Positions 25,298 to 33,746 of a stretch of DNA of 64,000 bases are shown here, piece by piece; position 1 is the stretch's first letter; every line of letters starts with the position of its first letter. Below the pieces are notes generated by a model that had not been told where the DNA came from, ran no database searches, and saw only the letters and a list, made by a program, of their open reading frames with translations. Source of the DNA: Nitrospira_D sp019636945 (GTDB lineage: Bacteria; Nitrospirota; Nitrospiria; Nitrospirales; Nitrospiraceae); the NCBI RefSeq assembly GCF_047338595.1, contig NZ_JBLFBO010000005.1, forward strand, positions 62,001-126,000, given 5' to 3'. The position numbers were made by a program, and so were the translations under genes.

Positions 25298-26749
25298 ATG
25301 GTGTCTATGAGCGAGATCGGCCCATATTCGAACTACCGCTTGACGGTGCGACTGGAGCTGGCGAATAAACCAGGAATCTTTGCACACGTTGCGGCGCTAT
25401 TAGCGGAGGAACAGGCGAATCTCGGGGCGGTCGACCTGGTGTCGGCGACCAAGACGCGCATGGTGCGGGACATTACGTTCGACGTCCAGAATGAAGAACA
25501 CGGTGAAAAGGTTTTAGCACGGTTGAATGCGTTGCCCGATGTCACCGTACTATCGGCTTCCGACCGGATTTTCCTCCTTCACCTTGGAGGCAAGATTCGG
25601 GTGGGCAGTAAAGTGCCGATCAGTACCAGGAACGTGCTGTCCATGGTCTACACGCCGGGAGTGGGACGGGTTTCTCAGGCCATCGCAAAAGAAAAGTCCA
25701 AAGTCTATACCTTTACGAGTAAGGGCAATAGTGTCGCGGTTGTCTCGGATGGATCGGCTGTACTGGGGCTTGGGAATCTTGGTCCGGAGGCGGCTCTTCC
25801 GGTCATGGAAGGCAAGGTGATGCTGTTTAAAGAGCTTGCCGGGATCGATGCCTGGCCCATTTGTGTGAGTACGCAAGAGCCGGATGCCATTGTCCGAATC
25901 GTCCAGGGCATTGCTCCTGGATTTGGCGGGATCAATTTGGAAGACATCAGCGCACCGCGTTGCTTCGAAATTGAACAGAAGTTAAAGCAAATCCTCGATA
26001 TCCCTGTGATGCATGACGATCAGCATGGCACGGCGGTGGTATTACTCGCTGCGTTGACGAACGCGCTCCGGGTCACGGGCAAGCAACTGGATCAGGTTCG
26101 GATCGTCGTCAATGGGCTTGGTGCAGCTGGTACGGCCTGTTGTCGCATCTTGCTGGCGGCCGGTGCGGCGCATGTACTGGGTTGTGACAAGGAGGGGATC
26201 ATCCTCCTCGGGGAAGCTGAGCAACTTCGAGCATGCCGAGCCGATCTTCGTGCCTGTTTGACCAGGGACCATCCGAAGGGTACGTTGCGTGATGCGTTAA
26301 GAGGTGCCGATGTCTTCATCGGATTGTCTGTCGGCAACGTGCTGACGGCGGACGATCTCGATTTGATGGTACCGGATCGAATCGTCTTTGCGTTGGCAAA
26401 CCCGGATCCGGAAGTGCCTCCGGAAGTCGGCAGCGCCCACAGCGCAATCTTTGCCACGGGACGCTCGGATTATCCGAACCAGATCAACAATGCACTGGCC
26501 TTTCCGGGAATCTTTCGCGGGGCGCTCGATGTGCAGGCCAGTGAGATCAATGAGGCCATGAAGTTGGCGGCGGCCCAGGCCATCGCCCATGTGATTCCGG
26601 AGCATACGCTAGGTGAGGATTATATTATCCCCAGTGTCTTCGATAAGGAAGTCGTTCCCCAGGTTGCGCGGGCCGTGGCGGCCGCAGCTCGCGCGAGCGG
26701 TGTCGCCAGAAGACGGGCACGAGCGGATGAGCCACCTCTCCCTGAGTAG
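25298..26749 (+). CDS. NAD(P)-dependent malic enzyme with N-terminal ACT domain
   Basis: A 483-residue enzyme converting malate to pyruvate and CO2, or running in reverse. Residues about 12-85 form an ACT regulatory domain (YRLTVRLELANKPGIFAHVA), and the rest is a short-type malic enzyme: MVYTPGVGRVSQAI, SDGSAVLGLGNLGPEAALPV, FGGINLEDISAPRCFEIE, PVMHDDQHGTAVV, and the Rossmann loop VVNGLGAAGTACCRIL. The cofactor (NAD or NADP) cannot be assigned surely. The start ATG 25298 follows GGAGGAAGGGGAG; the frame is open to 25193 without a ribosome site. With pyruvate carboxylase elsewhere in the window it serves the C3-C4 node. Confidence 0.92.
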   Translation: MVSMSEIGPYSNYRLTVRLELANKPGIFAHVAALLAEEQANLGAVDLVSATKTRMVRDITFDVQNEEHGEKVLARLNALPDVTVLSASDRIFLLHLGGKIRVGSKVPISTRNVLSMVYTPGVGRVSQAIAKEKSKVYTFTSKGNSVAVVSDGSAVLGLGNLGPEAALPVMEGKVMLFKELAGIDAWPICVSTQEPDAIVRIVQGIAPGFGGINLEDISAPRCFEIEQKLKQILDIPVMHDDQHGTAVVLLAALTNALRVTGKQLDQVRIVVNGLGAAGTACCRILLAAGAAHVLGCDKEGIILLGEAEQLRACRADLRACLTRDHPKGTLRDALRGADVFIGLSVGNVLTADDLDLMVPDRIVFALANPDPEVPPEVGSAHSAIFATGRSDYPNQINNALAFPGIFRGALDVQASEINEAMKLAAAQAIAHVIPEHTLGEDYIIPSVFDKEVVPQVARAVAAAARASGVARRRARADEPPLPE

Positions 26750-26851
26750 TTTCGTTTTCTTATATCGGGCTGGTTTTGCAAGGCTTCTTGAGCCTTCAGA
26801 CCGGCGCATCCCCTGTGGTAGAATGCGCCCCTTGGAAATCAGGGGAGTGCG

Positions 26852-27481
26852 ATGCCGTTCTCAACCGCGAAATTCTTGAAGTTCCGAACAGGGATGCAAA
26901 AGCGGATCGGGTCATTGCGCGCAAAAACCGAGGAGAGTCTGGACGTGGCGGTCGAGACCATGATGGAAGAACGGGTGGACGGGTTTTTTCAGGTGGAACA
27001 TGGCCTGGAGGAGGTCATCAAGTCGCTGGTCGAAATTGAAGAAGAGTTGGAGGTCATTCGGGATCTGAGCGGCGCCATGCGGTTGGAGTCACGGTTGGAG
27101 TTCGTCGAGGATCGCTGGGATGAGTTCGATAGTGAAATTCGGGAACGCCCGCGACGGCGGCGCAAGCGGGTCAGTCTGGCCGACATGTTGAAAGCCGCGA
27201 GCGGAGCGGGACCTTTGTCGGAGAATCCGGCAGGAGTGAACAACGCGGTGGATGCCTATGCCATTATGGGAGTTGAGTTTGGGAGCTCGCTGGCGGATGT
27301 GACGGCGTCCTTCAGGACGAAGGCCAAGCAGCTGCATCCGGATGCCAACAACGGTGATCGTAGTTCTGAACCAGAACTACGCCGGATGTTGGAAGCCTAT
27401 CAATTCCTCAAGGAATATCTCAGTCTGAGCAACACAGAACCGATGCGACCGCCGGATCGTCCCTACAACCCATCGGAATGA
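26852..27481 (+). CDS. DnaJ-domain protein with C-terminal J domain
   Basis: A 209-residue cytoplasmic protein. The N-terminal two thirds are charged and helical (VAVETMMEERVDGFFQVEHG, EEVIKSLVEIEEELEVIRD), likely a coiled coil, followed by a basic stretch RERPRRRRKRV. The J domain is at the C-terminus (about 136-200) with DAYAIMGVEFGSSLADV and the HPD motif in KAKQLHPDANNGD. It should stimulate an Hsp70 ATPase; the client is unknown. It lies 13 bases before rnd and is probably co-transcribed with it. Confidence 0.82.
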   Translation: MPFSTAKFLKFRTGMQKRIGSLRAKTEESLDVAVETMMEERVDGFFQVEHGLEEVIKSLVEIEEELEVIRDLSGAMRLESRLEFVEDRWDEFDSEIRERPRRRRKRVSLADMLKAASGAGPLSENPAGVNNAVDAYAIMGVEFGSSLADVTASFRTKAKQLHPDANNGDRSSEPELRRMLEAYQFLKEYLSLSNTEPMRPPDRPYNPSE

Positions 27482-27494
27482 TATATCAGGGATA

Positions 27495-28700
27495 ATGTCC
27501 ACTCCACCACAGTATATTACGAGTGCCAGTGAGCTCGGCGAGTTGTGCCGGCAACTCCGTGACAGTCCCCGCTTGGCCTTGGACACCGAATTTGTCGGGG
27601 AAGACAGTTTCGTTCCCAAGCTGGAGCTGATCCAGGTCGCGACCGAACAGACGGCAGCTATTATCGATTTTCCAGCGGTCTTGTCGGAAGGGGGCCTCGA
27701 TGAATTCTGGGAAGTCGTCTGCGATGAGCAGGTTCAGAAGGTTGTGCATGCTGGGCGACAAGACCTAGATCTCTTTGCGGTCCATGCCGGCCAGATACCG
27801 AAACCTTTCTTTGATACTCAGATCGCCGCAGCCATGGTGGGTTTTGGCCCGCAGGTTGCCTATGCCAATCTTGTTCAACGGGTGCATGGGAGACGATTGG
27901 ACAAGGCCCATACATTCACCAATTGGAGTGCACGCCCGCTGTCTCACGATCAACTGGCCTATGCATTGGAAGACGTGACGTTTCTATTGGCGATTCATGA
28001 CCATCTGCAGACCAAGTTATCCAAACTCGGCCGGTTGCCGTGGGTCCACGAAGAGTTCGCGCGTCTGGAAGGGGCAGTCGGCGAGTCCAGACGGGAACCG
28101 CAGGAACGCTATCAACGGATACGGGGATGGGATCAGCTGAAGCCGAAAGCAGCCGCTGTTCTTCGGGAACTCGCGGCATGGCGTGAAGGCGAAGCGAAGC
28201 GGCGCAATGTGCCTCGAAGCCGAGTCGTCCGGGATGAAGTCCTGCTCCAATTGGCGCGGCATCCGCCGCGGCACCAGGATGAGTTGCGCAAAGTCAGAGG
28301 GCTTCACGGTTCCGAGATTGACCGGAATGGAGAGTCGATTTTTGCGACGATTCAGGCCGCGCTCGCGCTTCCGTCGACAGCCTGGCCGGTGCTCAACAAA
28401 GAGCGCAAACCCGAGCCGGAATTCAATGGATTGGTGGAGTTGCTGCAGGCAATCGTAAAGGCGCGAGCGTTGCAGGAAGAGATCGCGCCGACCCTATTAG
28501 CCACGACGTCCGACCTTCAAGAGTTAGTCGATGCCAAAGTCAACCGAGCGACGTTGGATCTCCCGCTCCTCAAGGGGTGGCGACGAATCTTGGTCGGAGA
28601 TCTTTTGCTCGGGGCGTTGGATGGGAAGCTGGCCTTTACCGTTGACCCAGCCACACGCGCGATTCGATGGTCGCCCTCCGAACCGACCACCGATCGGTAA
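27495..28700 (+). CDS. rnd: Ribonuclease D
   Basis: A 401-residue 3'-5' exoribonuclease that trims structured RNAs such as tRNA precursors. The DEDDy nuclease domain has Exo I LALDTEF (Asp30/Glu32), Exo II VVHAGRQDLDLF and Exo III in DQLAYALEDVTFLLAIHDHL with the tyrosine four residues before the aspartate. A first HRDC domain lies near 210-290 (RELAAWREGEAKRRNVPRSR, LRKVRGLHGSEI) and a weaker second one follows. Length and domain layout match E. coli RNase D with a small C-terminal extension. Start ATG 27495. Confidence 0.93.
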   Translation: MSTPPQYITSASELGELCRQLRDSPRLALDTEFVGEDSFVPKLELIQVATEQTAAIIDFPAVLSEGGLDEFWEVVCDEQVQKVVHAGRQDLDLFAVHAGQIPKPFFDTQIAAAMVGFGPQVAYANLVQRVHGRRLDKAHTFTNWSARPLSHDQLAYALEDVTFLLAIHDHLQTKLSKLGRLPWVHEEFARLEGAVGESRREPQERYQRIRGWDQLKPKAAAVLRELAAWREGEAKRRNVPRSRVVRDEVLLQLARHPPRHQDELRKVRGLHGSEIDRNGESIFATIQAALALPSTAWPVLNKERKPEPEFNGLVELLQAIVKARALQEEIAPTLLATTSDLQELVDAKVNRATLDLPLLKGWRRILVGDLLLGALDGKLAFTVDPATRAIRWSPSEPTTDR

Positions 28701-28860
28701 GCCGTTCATAGTCTGCCGACAATGGTTGGCCGGTAAGGCTGCAGCGAGTGAAACCGAACAGGCGAAGGTTTGAGGTTATGCGTGGGGATCTGCTGAAGCT
28801 GAGCCTCAGCCTTGACCTTCCCTGAAGCTGGAGGATCGGTTCACCCACCTACGCAGGAAG

Positions 28861-29016
28861 CCACAGCTGCCAAGCTGTGGAGGAATGCGCAGCGGGTGTC
28901 CTCCGACCCGTCGGCCAGAGCCTATGGGCGGCGTGCCGAAGCCTTGGCGAAGGAGGACACGCTTCGGCGGGTTCCGCCGAAGACACAAAACAGCGACCAC
29001 GGCTGGTAAGCCGTGG
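28861..29016. repeat. Composite hairpin element between convergent genes
   Basis: The 329-base gap 28701-29029 holds this nested structure and no gene. Hairpin 1 is 28861-28880 (CCACAGCT-GCCA-AGCTGTGG) and hairpin 2 is 28997-29016 (CCACGGCT-GGTA-AGCCGTGG). They have the same design with paired changes. Between them are GTGTCCTCC (28896) and its complement GGAGGACAC (28952), and the perfect 9-base stem CTTCGGCGG-GTT-CCGCCGAAG (28962-28982). It resembles the CCGAAGCcttggCGAAGG type of dispersed element. It may also act as a two-way terminator for rnd and the ArsC-like gene. Confidence 0.65.
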
Positions 29017-29029
29017 GGTTCCACCATTG

Positions 29030-29380
29030 CTACAAAAGCTTCTCGATCGATTCCGCCGGCCGTGCCAGAATCGCCTGCTCTCCTTTTTCGACGATCGGTC
29101 GTTGAATCAGATCCGGGTATTGGACCATCAGATCAAGTAACTCATCGTCGGACAGCTGCTTTTTTGAGAGCCCCAGCTCCTGATAGATCTCTTCCTTGGT
29201 ACGAAGGACATCTCGGGGAGAGAGTCCGGCTTTCTTGAGCAGCTTCTTGAGTTGAGATTTTGTGAACGATTGTTCGTAGTAATTGATGGCGGTGAAGGGC
29301 TTGCCGCTGTCCTTGAGCCGTTGCACTGCCTGTCGGCAGGTTGTGCACGTCGGTTTGTGATAGATCGTGATGTCCGCCAT
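29030..29380 (-). CDS. ArsC/Spx family thioredoxin-fold reductase
   Basis: A 116-residue cytoplasmic protein of the ArsC (COG1393) family. The N-terminal active loop is HKPTCTTCRQAV with Cys12 and Cys15, the CxxC form seen in Spx/MgsR-like members rather than the lone cysteine of plasmid ArsC. The C-terminal RPIVEKGEQAILARP matches the family RPI block. It may reduce arsenate or act in thiol redox; no arsenic genes are near, so arsenate reduction is not supported by context. Start ATG 29380 has AAGGAGG five bases upstream. Confidence 0.85.
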   Translation of the reverse strand: MADITIYHKPTCTTCRQAVQRLKDSGKPFTAINYYEQSFTKSQLKKLLKKAGLSPRDVLRTKEEIYQELGLSKKQLSDDELLDLMVQYPDLIQRPIVEKGEQAILARPAESIEKLL

Positions 29381-29448
29381 AATACCTCCTTGGTTAAACG
29401 TGTCCGCCTTGACGTTGTTTTTGAGTCCGTGGTAGATCCCAACCAGTC

Positions 29449-29519
29449 AGGTTTCAAGATTGCGGTTTCGGGTGTTGGGTTTCTGAACAACTTGAAACTT
29501 CAACCGTCAAACTTGAAAG
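29449..29519. repeat. Degenerate TTTCAAG/TTTCGGG inverted array (copy A)
   Basis: Tandem variants of a GGTTTC-type unit on the left (GGTTTCAAG, GGTTTCGGG, GGGTTTCTG) face complementary ACTTGAAAC/AACTTGAAAG units on the right. It lies in the leader of the zinc-ribbon gene. Related arrays are at 29951, 31909 and 37109. Confidence 0.55.
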
Positions 29520-29530
29520 AGGGTTCTGCT

Positions 29531-29899
29531 ATGCCCTGGGTTGGAACCAGTTCCGCCGGCCAATTTGCCTGTGCCATGTCCTCTCAACGAACCCTCAAAG
29601 ACCTTCGTATCAAACGCAGGGGACAGCCGGTATTTGTCCAGGGACATGTGTTGAGTCGCAAAGGTCAGGAAGCTGCCTTTGAGGCCTTCAACGACCGCCT
29701 CGCTGTCGTGAAGTTCAGTGATGAAGCGCTGGTAGGGTATGATCCGAGTGAGCTCCTCCTTCCGACCGAAATCGATGACCAGGGGGTTCCCTACTTTGAG
29801 ATCCGTCGCTGCCGATCCTGCGACATGCTGTTCCCATTGACGCTCGAAGAACGTGAGTCCGACCATGAGCCTGAGCAGTGCCCAGACTGTACGGTCTGA
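29531..29899 (+). CDS. Conserved hypothetical protein with C-terminal zinc ribbon
   Basis: A 122-residue protein with no signal peptide. The body has short beta-rich segments (RIKRRGQPVFVQGHVLSR, DRLAVVKFSDEALVG), and the C-terminus has two CxxC pairs, RRCRSCDMLF and EQCPDC, a likely zinc ribbon. I do not recognise the family. ATG 29531 is preceded by AAGAGGG; ATG 29576 (MSSQRTLKD) is an alternative start. The longer frame from 29252 runs over the divergent ArsC-like gene and the repeat and is not credible. Confidence 0.6.
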   Translation: MPWVGTSSAGQFACAMSSQRTLKDLRIKRRGQPVFVQGHVLSRKGQEAAFEAFNDRLAVVKFSDEALVGYDPSELLLPTEIDDQGVPYFEIRRCRSCDMLFPLTLEERESDHEPEQCPDCTV

Positions 29900-29950
29900 T
29901 CGGCATCGCCTCCGGCCGCTGGTTCGTATCCCGTCGTCTGTTCCTTCGAT

Positions 29951-30020
29951 CCAGAGTTTCGGGTTTCATGACCAGAGTTTCAGGTTTCGAGTTTCATGTT
30001 GTCGGAAAACCTGAAACTCT
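29951..30020. repeat. Degenerate TTTCAGG inverted array (copy B)
   Basis: It contains a perfect 14-base inverted repeat, AGAGTTTCAGGTTT (29974-29987) and AAACCTGAAACTCT (30007-30020), with a 19-base loop. The segment 29989-30012 recurs, inverted and with 23 of 24 bases equal, in copy C at 31956-31979. Confidence 0.65.
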
Positions 30021-30126
30021 GAACTCCGCATCCGGAACGCGAACCCGTCTGCCAAAACCGCTTCACACCTTCAGAACGTGATGCAAGAACGAATCGCTGA
30101 AGTAGTGTTCAGTATCCTGAGTGATG

Positions 30127-30519
30127 TTAATCGACAAAGGGACCAACATCCAAGGCTTTTTTCAACAGACAATCTCCTTCAAGCCCTTGCAGGACCATCG
30201 GTAACATGGCGCCGTCAATGGCGCGCACGGTGTGGACGCGAAACCCTTCAGGGGTTTTGTATCCTTCCAGCTTCAAGGCATGACAGAATTCTAATTGCTT
30301 CCAGGCCAAATTCGACAAGATCTGATCGGAGGCCAGCAGTGTCATGTCGGTGACCGATCCCTCGATGGCCACTTTGGCCGGAACTCGTGTCCTGTCCTTT
30401 GGAACCTCGCTTACGACGGCGAAGGCAAGGACACCTTCTTCCGCTGAGGCGGGCAATGTTGGCGCAAGGCTTGCGACGAGGAGAAGAGGGCTCGCCATGA
30501 GGATGGTCGCTCGGTTCAT
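30127..30519 (-). CDS. Hypothetical exported protein
   Basis: A 130-residue protein with a clean signal peptide (basic MNRA, hydrophobic ILMASPLLLVASLAPTL, cleavage at PASA-EE). The mature part (about 105 residues) has a beta-rich start (VLAFAVVSEVPKDRTRVPAK) and two cysteines far apart (QLEFCHALKLEG and LEGDCLLKKA) that could pair in the periplasm. The family is not recognised. ATG 30519 is chosen because it starts the signal peptide; the frame is open to 30666. It is divergent from citrate synthase. Confidence 0.6.
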   Translation of the reverse strand: MNRATILMASPLLLVASLAPTLPASAEEGVLAFAVVSEVPKDRTRVPAKVAIEGSVTDMTLLASDQILSNLAWKQLEFCHALKLEGYKTPEGFRVHTVRAIDGAMLPMVLQGLEGDCLLKKALDVGPFVD

Positions 30520-30699
30520 CTGTGTCCGAATCCCCTTCCCATATCTTGCCGGCTGTCCACGTTGGTGACGGTGTATTGCTAGCTGAAGTATGCCAAGCAG
30601 CATGGTCCATTGCAAGAATGACGCATCGCGGTGATTTCGGTATGATGTTAAGAAGACCGATCGCATTCATCTATTGTTGTTACGTCTGAGGGAGGCCTT

Positions 30700-31833
30700 A
30701 TGCCACATGATTTCATGCCAGGTCTTGCCGGAGTGCCGGCCGCCACCTCATCAATCAGCGATGTCGACGGTGAGCGTGGGATTCTGGAGTATCGTGGGAT
30801 TCGAGTGGAAACGCTCTGCTCCGATTCATCGTACCTGGAAACAACCTATCTCCTCCTGTTCGGCCATCTGCCTTCGAAGAGCGAATTTCAAGAATGGACG
30901 GACGATGTCACCCATCATCGGCGCATCAAGTTTCGCATCATCGATCTACTGAAGTGTCTTCCTGAAACAGGACATCCCATGGATGCGCTGCAGGCGGCCG
31001 TGGCGGCACTCGGGATGTTTTATCCTGGTCGCAACGTCAAGGACGTCGAGAACAACTATTGGAGCGCTGTCCGGCTCGTGGCGAAGCTGCCGACGATCGT
31101 GGCGGCCTGGGCGCGCCTGCGTCATGGTGACGATCCCATTCCGCCACGGGATGATCTCGGGTTCAGCGAAAACTTTTTGTATATGTTGACCGAGTCAGTC
31201 ATGCCGCCAGTATGGGCGCAAATCTTCGATGACTGTCTGATTCTTCATGCTGAACACACCATGAATGCTTCCACCTTTACCGGGCTGGTCACGGCGTCCA
31301 CGCTTGCCGATCCCTATACCGTCGTGGCTTCGTCGATCGGTGCCCTGAAGGGGCCTCTGCACGGAGGAGCGAACGAAGAAGTGGTGATGATGCTGAAGGA
31401 GATTGGCACGACTGAGAACGCACGGACATATGTTGAGCGAGCACTGCAGAATAAGAAGAAGCTGATGGGGTTTGGCCATCGTGTCTATAAGGTCAAAGAT
31501 CCTCGGGCCACCGTCCTACAAGAGCTCTGTCGGCGGTTATTCACGGAGTGCGGCAGCTCCCCCCTGTATGACGTTGCGGTGGAGGTTGAACGGACGGCTG
31601 GTGAATCACTGAACAAGAAGAGTATCTATCCAAACGTCGATTTCTACTCCGGCATCATCTACGACAAGATGGGAATCGATGTCGATCTTTTTACGCCGCT
31701 CTTTGCCATGGCACGGGTGTCGGGCTGGTTGGCCCACTGGTTAGAGCAGTTGCGAGAAAATAAACTATTTAGACCAGACCAAATCTATGCGGGCGAGCAT
31801 AACCGGCCCTACGTGCCGATCGACCGGCGGTAG
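30700..31833 (+). CDS. gltA: Citrate synthase
   Basis: A 377-residue enzyme joining oxaloacetate and acetyl-CoA to citrate. Catalytic blocks: ILHAEHTMNASTFTGLVTAS (first His), GALKGPLHGGANEEVV, GFGHRVYKVKDPRA (second His) and NVDFYSGIIYDKMG (Asp). The length fits the short Gram-positive/archaeal-type (type I) enzyme, about 50 residues shorter than the NADH-sensitive E. coli type. ATG 30700 is preceded by GAGGGAGG. Fumarase, malic enzyme and pyruvate carboxylase occur elsewhere in the window but not in one operon. Confidence 0.94.
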   Translation: MPHDFMPGLAGVPAATSSISDVDGERGILEYRGIRVETLCSDSSYLETTYLLLFGHLPSKSEFQEWTDDVTHHRRIKFRIIDLLKCLPETGHPMDALQAAVAALGMFYPGRNVKDVENNYWSAVRLVAKLPTIVAAWARLRHGDDPIPPRDDLGFSENFLYMLTESVMPPVWAQIFDDCLILHAEHTMNASTFTGLVTASTLADPYTVVASSIGALKGPLHGGANEEVVMMLKEIGTTENARTYVERALQNKKKLMGFGHRVYKVKDPRATVLQELCRRLFTECGSSPLYDVAVEVERTAGESLNKKSIYPNVDFYSGIIYDKMGIDVDLFTPLFAMARVSGWLAHWLEQLRENKLFRPDQIYAGEHNRPYVPIDRR

Positions 31834-31908
31834 CCTGAGTATGGTGCAACAGTCCTTTTGGGGCGTTCTCGCGTCGCTTCCACGCACATGTAGCGGTTTG
31901 GCCCAATG

Positions 31909-32013
31909 GTTTCAAGCTTCAGATCTGAAGTTCAAAGTTTCAGGTCTCAGGTTTAAGGTTTTCCGATAACATGAAACTCGAAATCTGAAACTCGTGCCTG
32001 AAATCTCAAACTC
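31909..32013. repeat. Degenerate TTTCAGG inverted array (copy C)
   Basis: The longest of the arrays. It includes the perfect palindrome CTTCAGATCTGAAG (31917-31930), GGTTTCAAG/AAGTTTCAGG units on the left and ATGAAACTCG/CTGAAACTCG units on the right. The 24-base core 31956-31979 is the inverse of the core of copy B. It fills most of the 293-base gap between gltA and hsp20. Confidence 0.65.
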
Positions 32014-32031
32014 AGGCGCCCGTCCAGACTC

Positions 32032-32059
32032 TTGACTTCTCGCTGGATAGATTTATCTT
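32032..32059 (+). promoter_or_regulatory. Putative promoter of hsp20
   Basis: TTGACT (32032-32037), a 16-base spacer and TATCTT (32054-32059) form a moderate sigma-70-like promoter about 68 bases before the start codon. CTTGAC also resembles the -35 of heat-shock sigma factors, but no CCCCAT-type -10 is present. No CIRCE palindrome was found. Confidence 0.4.
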
Positions 32060-32126
32060 TTGACCAAGCAGGTGAATCGGCGCAGCGCCAGCGCAAACAA
32101 CCAGAAGTTTAATAAAGGAGGGTGCT

Positions 32127-32576
32127 ATGACGCTCGTACGATGGGATCCATTTCGAGAGTTAGAAGAAGTGTCAGATCGGTTGAATCGCATGTTTGCTCG
32201 TCCGGCCGCACCGCGTACTACTGGTAAGGAAACCATGGTCGTGGCGGATTGGACGCCGTCGGTCGACATCAGTGAGACAGAAGGGGAGTATCAGATCAAA
32301 GCTGAAATCCCCGATGTGAAGAAAGAGGACGTGAAGGTGACGCTGGAGGACGGCGTGCTCACGATCCAGGGTGAGCGGAAATACGAGAAGGAGGAGAAGG
32401 GGAAAAAGTACCATCGGATCGAGCGCTCGTACGGGAGCTTTGTCAGGACCTTCTCGCTGCCCGATGTGATCGATGAGGAGAAGGTCAAGGCCGAGTTCAA
32501 GGATGGAGTGTTGAATCTCCATCTGCCGAAGTCGGAGAAAGCGAAACCGAAGGCCATCGAGGTGAAGGTAGCGTAA
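32127..32576 (+). CDS. Hsp20 / alpha-crystallin small heat-shock protein
   Basis: A 149-residue ATP-independent chaperone. N-terminal arm MTLVRWDPFRELEEVSDRLN, alpha-crystallin domain about 40-135 (PSVDISETEGEYQIKAEIPD, EDGVLTIQGERKYE, SYGSFVRTFSLPD, AEFKDGVLNLHLPK with the conserved GVLxLxLPK) and a short C-terminal tail. Typical length for class A Hsp20. AAAGGAGG stands seven bases before ATG 32127. A duplicate of the last 55 codons lies 1.1 kb downstream. Confidence 0.95.
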   Translation: MTLVRWDPFRELEEVSDRLNRMFARPAAPRTTGKETMVVADWTPSVDISETEGEYQIKAEIPDVKKEDVKVTLEDGVLTIQGERKYEKEEKGKKYHRIERSYGSFVRTFSLPDVIDEEKVKAEFKDGVLNLHLPKSEKAKPKAIEVKVA

Positions 32577-32601
32577 GTTGGGTCCAATTGGGTTCTGAGA
32601 G

Positions 32602-32639
32602 CAATAGCCTGCCTCCCGAGGTGGGCTATTGTGTTTTTG
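32602..32639 (+). terminator. Terminator after hsp20
   Basis: CAATAGCCTGCCTC and GAGGTGGGCTATTG form a 14-base stem with one mismatch, and GTGTTTTTG follows. It lies 25 bases after the stop codon. Confidence 0.75.
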
Positions 32640-32721
32640 TCGAACTATCCGGTTCCGACCATGGCGGCTAGGGAGGGTGACTGACTCGCTCCTTCACTAT
32701 GACGGCGGTTGGCGTGTTCTG

Positions 32722-33150
32722 TTACGGTCGCTTCCGTCGTCGAGACTGGTTTCGGTAGAGGTCGAGGAATTCGACCGGTGAGACCACGGTCATCCCCTGC
32801 CGTTTCGTTATAGGGAAGTGTTTTGAGTTTCCTGTGATCACACAGACGGCGTCACCGGCGAGCGCTGCCTCTAAGAATGGCTCATCTGTGGGATCAGGAA
32901 GTCGGCTTGCGAGAGGAATGCCTGCCACGCCGATTCCATCCATTCTGATCTGTTCGAGCAGTGTCTGAACCTGTTCGGGCTCAAAGTGAAACTTAGCTCT
33001 GGTCAGGACATCGGCATATTCCGTCAGAATTCTGGCGTCGATGCAGACGCACAGGGCACCCGACGCGATCATCCGAACGATCTCACCGGGAGGGCCGAAC
33101 GGAGATAAAAGCCCAGCCACCAGGACATTGGTGTCCACCACTACTTTCAC
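32722..33150 (-). CDS. PIN-domain toxin (COG1569 family)
   Basis: A 142-residue putative ribonuclease toxin. PIN acidic residues: Asp6 in VVVDTNVLVAG, the glutamate in LTEYADVL, the DPTDEPFLEAALAG block and the late aspartate/asparagine region VITGNSKHF. This matches the putative PIN family toxins of COG1569 rather than classical VapC. It overlaps the antitoxin gene by 4 bases, with the antitoxin first, as usual in type II pairs. The pair lies between intact hsp20 and a truncated duplicate. The C-terminus RNQSRRRKRP is basic. Confidence 0.85.
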   Translation of the reverse strand: MKVVVDTNVLVAGLLSPFGPPGEIVRMIASGALCVCIDARILTEYADVLTRAKFHFEPEQVQTLLEQIRMDGIGVAGIPLASRLPDPTDEPFLEAALAGDAVCVITGNSKHFPITKRQGMTVVSPVEFLDLYRNQSRRRKRP

Positions 33151-33434
33151 CGCCGGCGCGCCTTGCGGGATGCCCGGATTTCAGTAGCGATCTCTGCGGG
33201 TGACAACTTATCGGTACCGGCCCGAACTGACTGGCGCTGCAGGTGTTCCACAGCGGCCACTGCTCGGGCACGCCGTACTGCGGCAAGTGATTCTTCCAGC
33301 GTCTCTTCGGAGACGGCGGTGAGAATGGCAATGGGCTTGCCGTTCGAGGTCAGGATCATGTCTCGCTCGCGGGCGAGCTTGTTCCAGACTTGGCCTGAAC
33401 GTCCCCGCAATTCTCTGACCGTAATAAATTTCAT
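33147..33434 (-). CDS. Phd/YefM-family antitoxin
   Basis: A 95-residue antitoxin. The N-terminal DNA-binding part has the Phd/YefM pattern (MKFITVRELRGRSGQVWNKL, LTSNGKPIAILTAVSEE), and the C-terminal half is a charged helix that would wrap the PIN toxin. GAGGACGTT precedes ATG 33434. It likely represses its own operon; no clear palindrome was found in the short upstream region. Confidence 0.85.
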   Translation of the reverse strand: MKFITVRELRGRSGQVWNKLARERDMILTSNGKPIAILTAVSEETLEESLAAVRRARAVAAVEHLQRQSVRAGTDKLSPAEIATEIRASRKARRR

Positions 33435-33553
33435 AACGTCCTCTAGTGTGTGACGAAAGAGTACACGATTGAAAGCAGATGGTCAAACGGAACCCTTCAT
33501 TCCGGCGGGTGTTCCGAAACGCAGCCTCATGAGAAAATGGAGAGGATCCGGTT

Positions 33554-33718
33554 CATCGGATCGAACACTTGTACGGGAGCTTTGTCCGGACCTTCTCGCT
33601 ACCCGATGTGATCGATGAGGAGAAAGTCAAGGCCGAGTTCAAGGATGGAGTGCTGAATCTCCATCTGCCGAAGTCGGAGAAAGCGAAACCGAAGGCCATC
33701 GAGGTGAGGGTGGCGTAA
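33554..33718 (+). pseudogene. Truncated duplicate of the hsp20 3' end
   Basis: These 165 bases match 32412-32576, the last 55 codons of hsp20, without any insertion or deletion and with about ten substitutions. The frame stays open and ends in IEVRVA and the same TAA and flanking AGTTGG. There is no start codon: an in-frame TGA lies shortly upstream. It is followed by its own strong terminator. The copy and the original flank the toxin-antitoxin pair as direct repeats. Confidence 0.85.
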
Positions 33719-33746
33719 GTTGGTTTAAAGAGGTTCTTCTACACGA

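Noticed and set aside
29951..32013. Possible CRISPR array
   Set aside because: The units are degenerate and inverted, with no regular spacer, and no cas gene is present.
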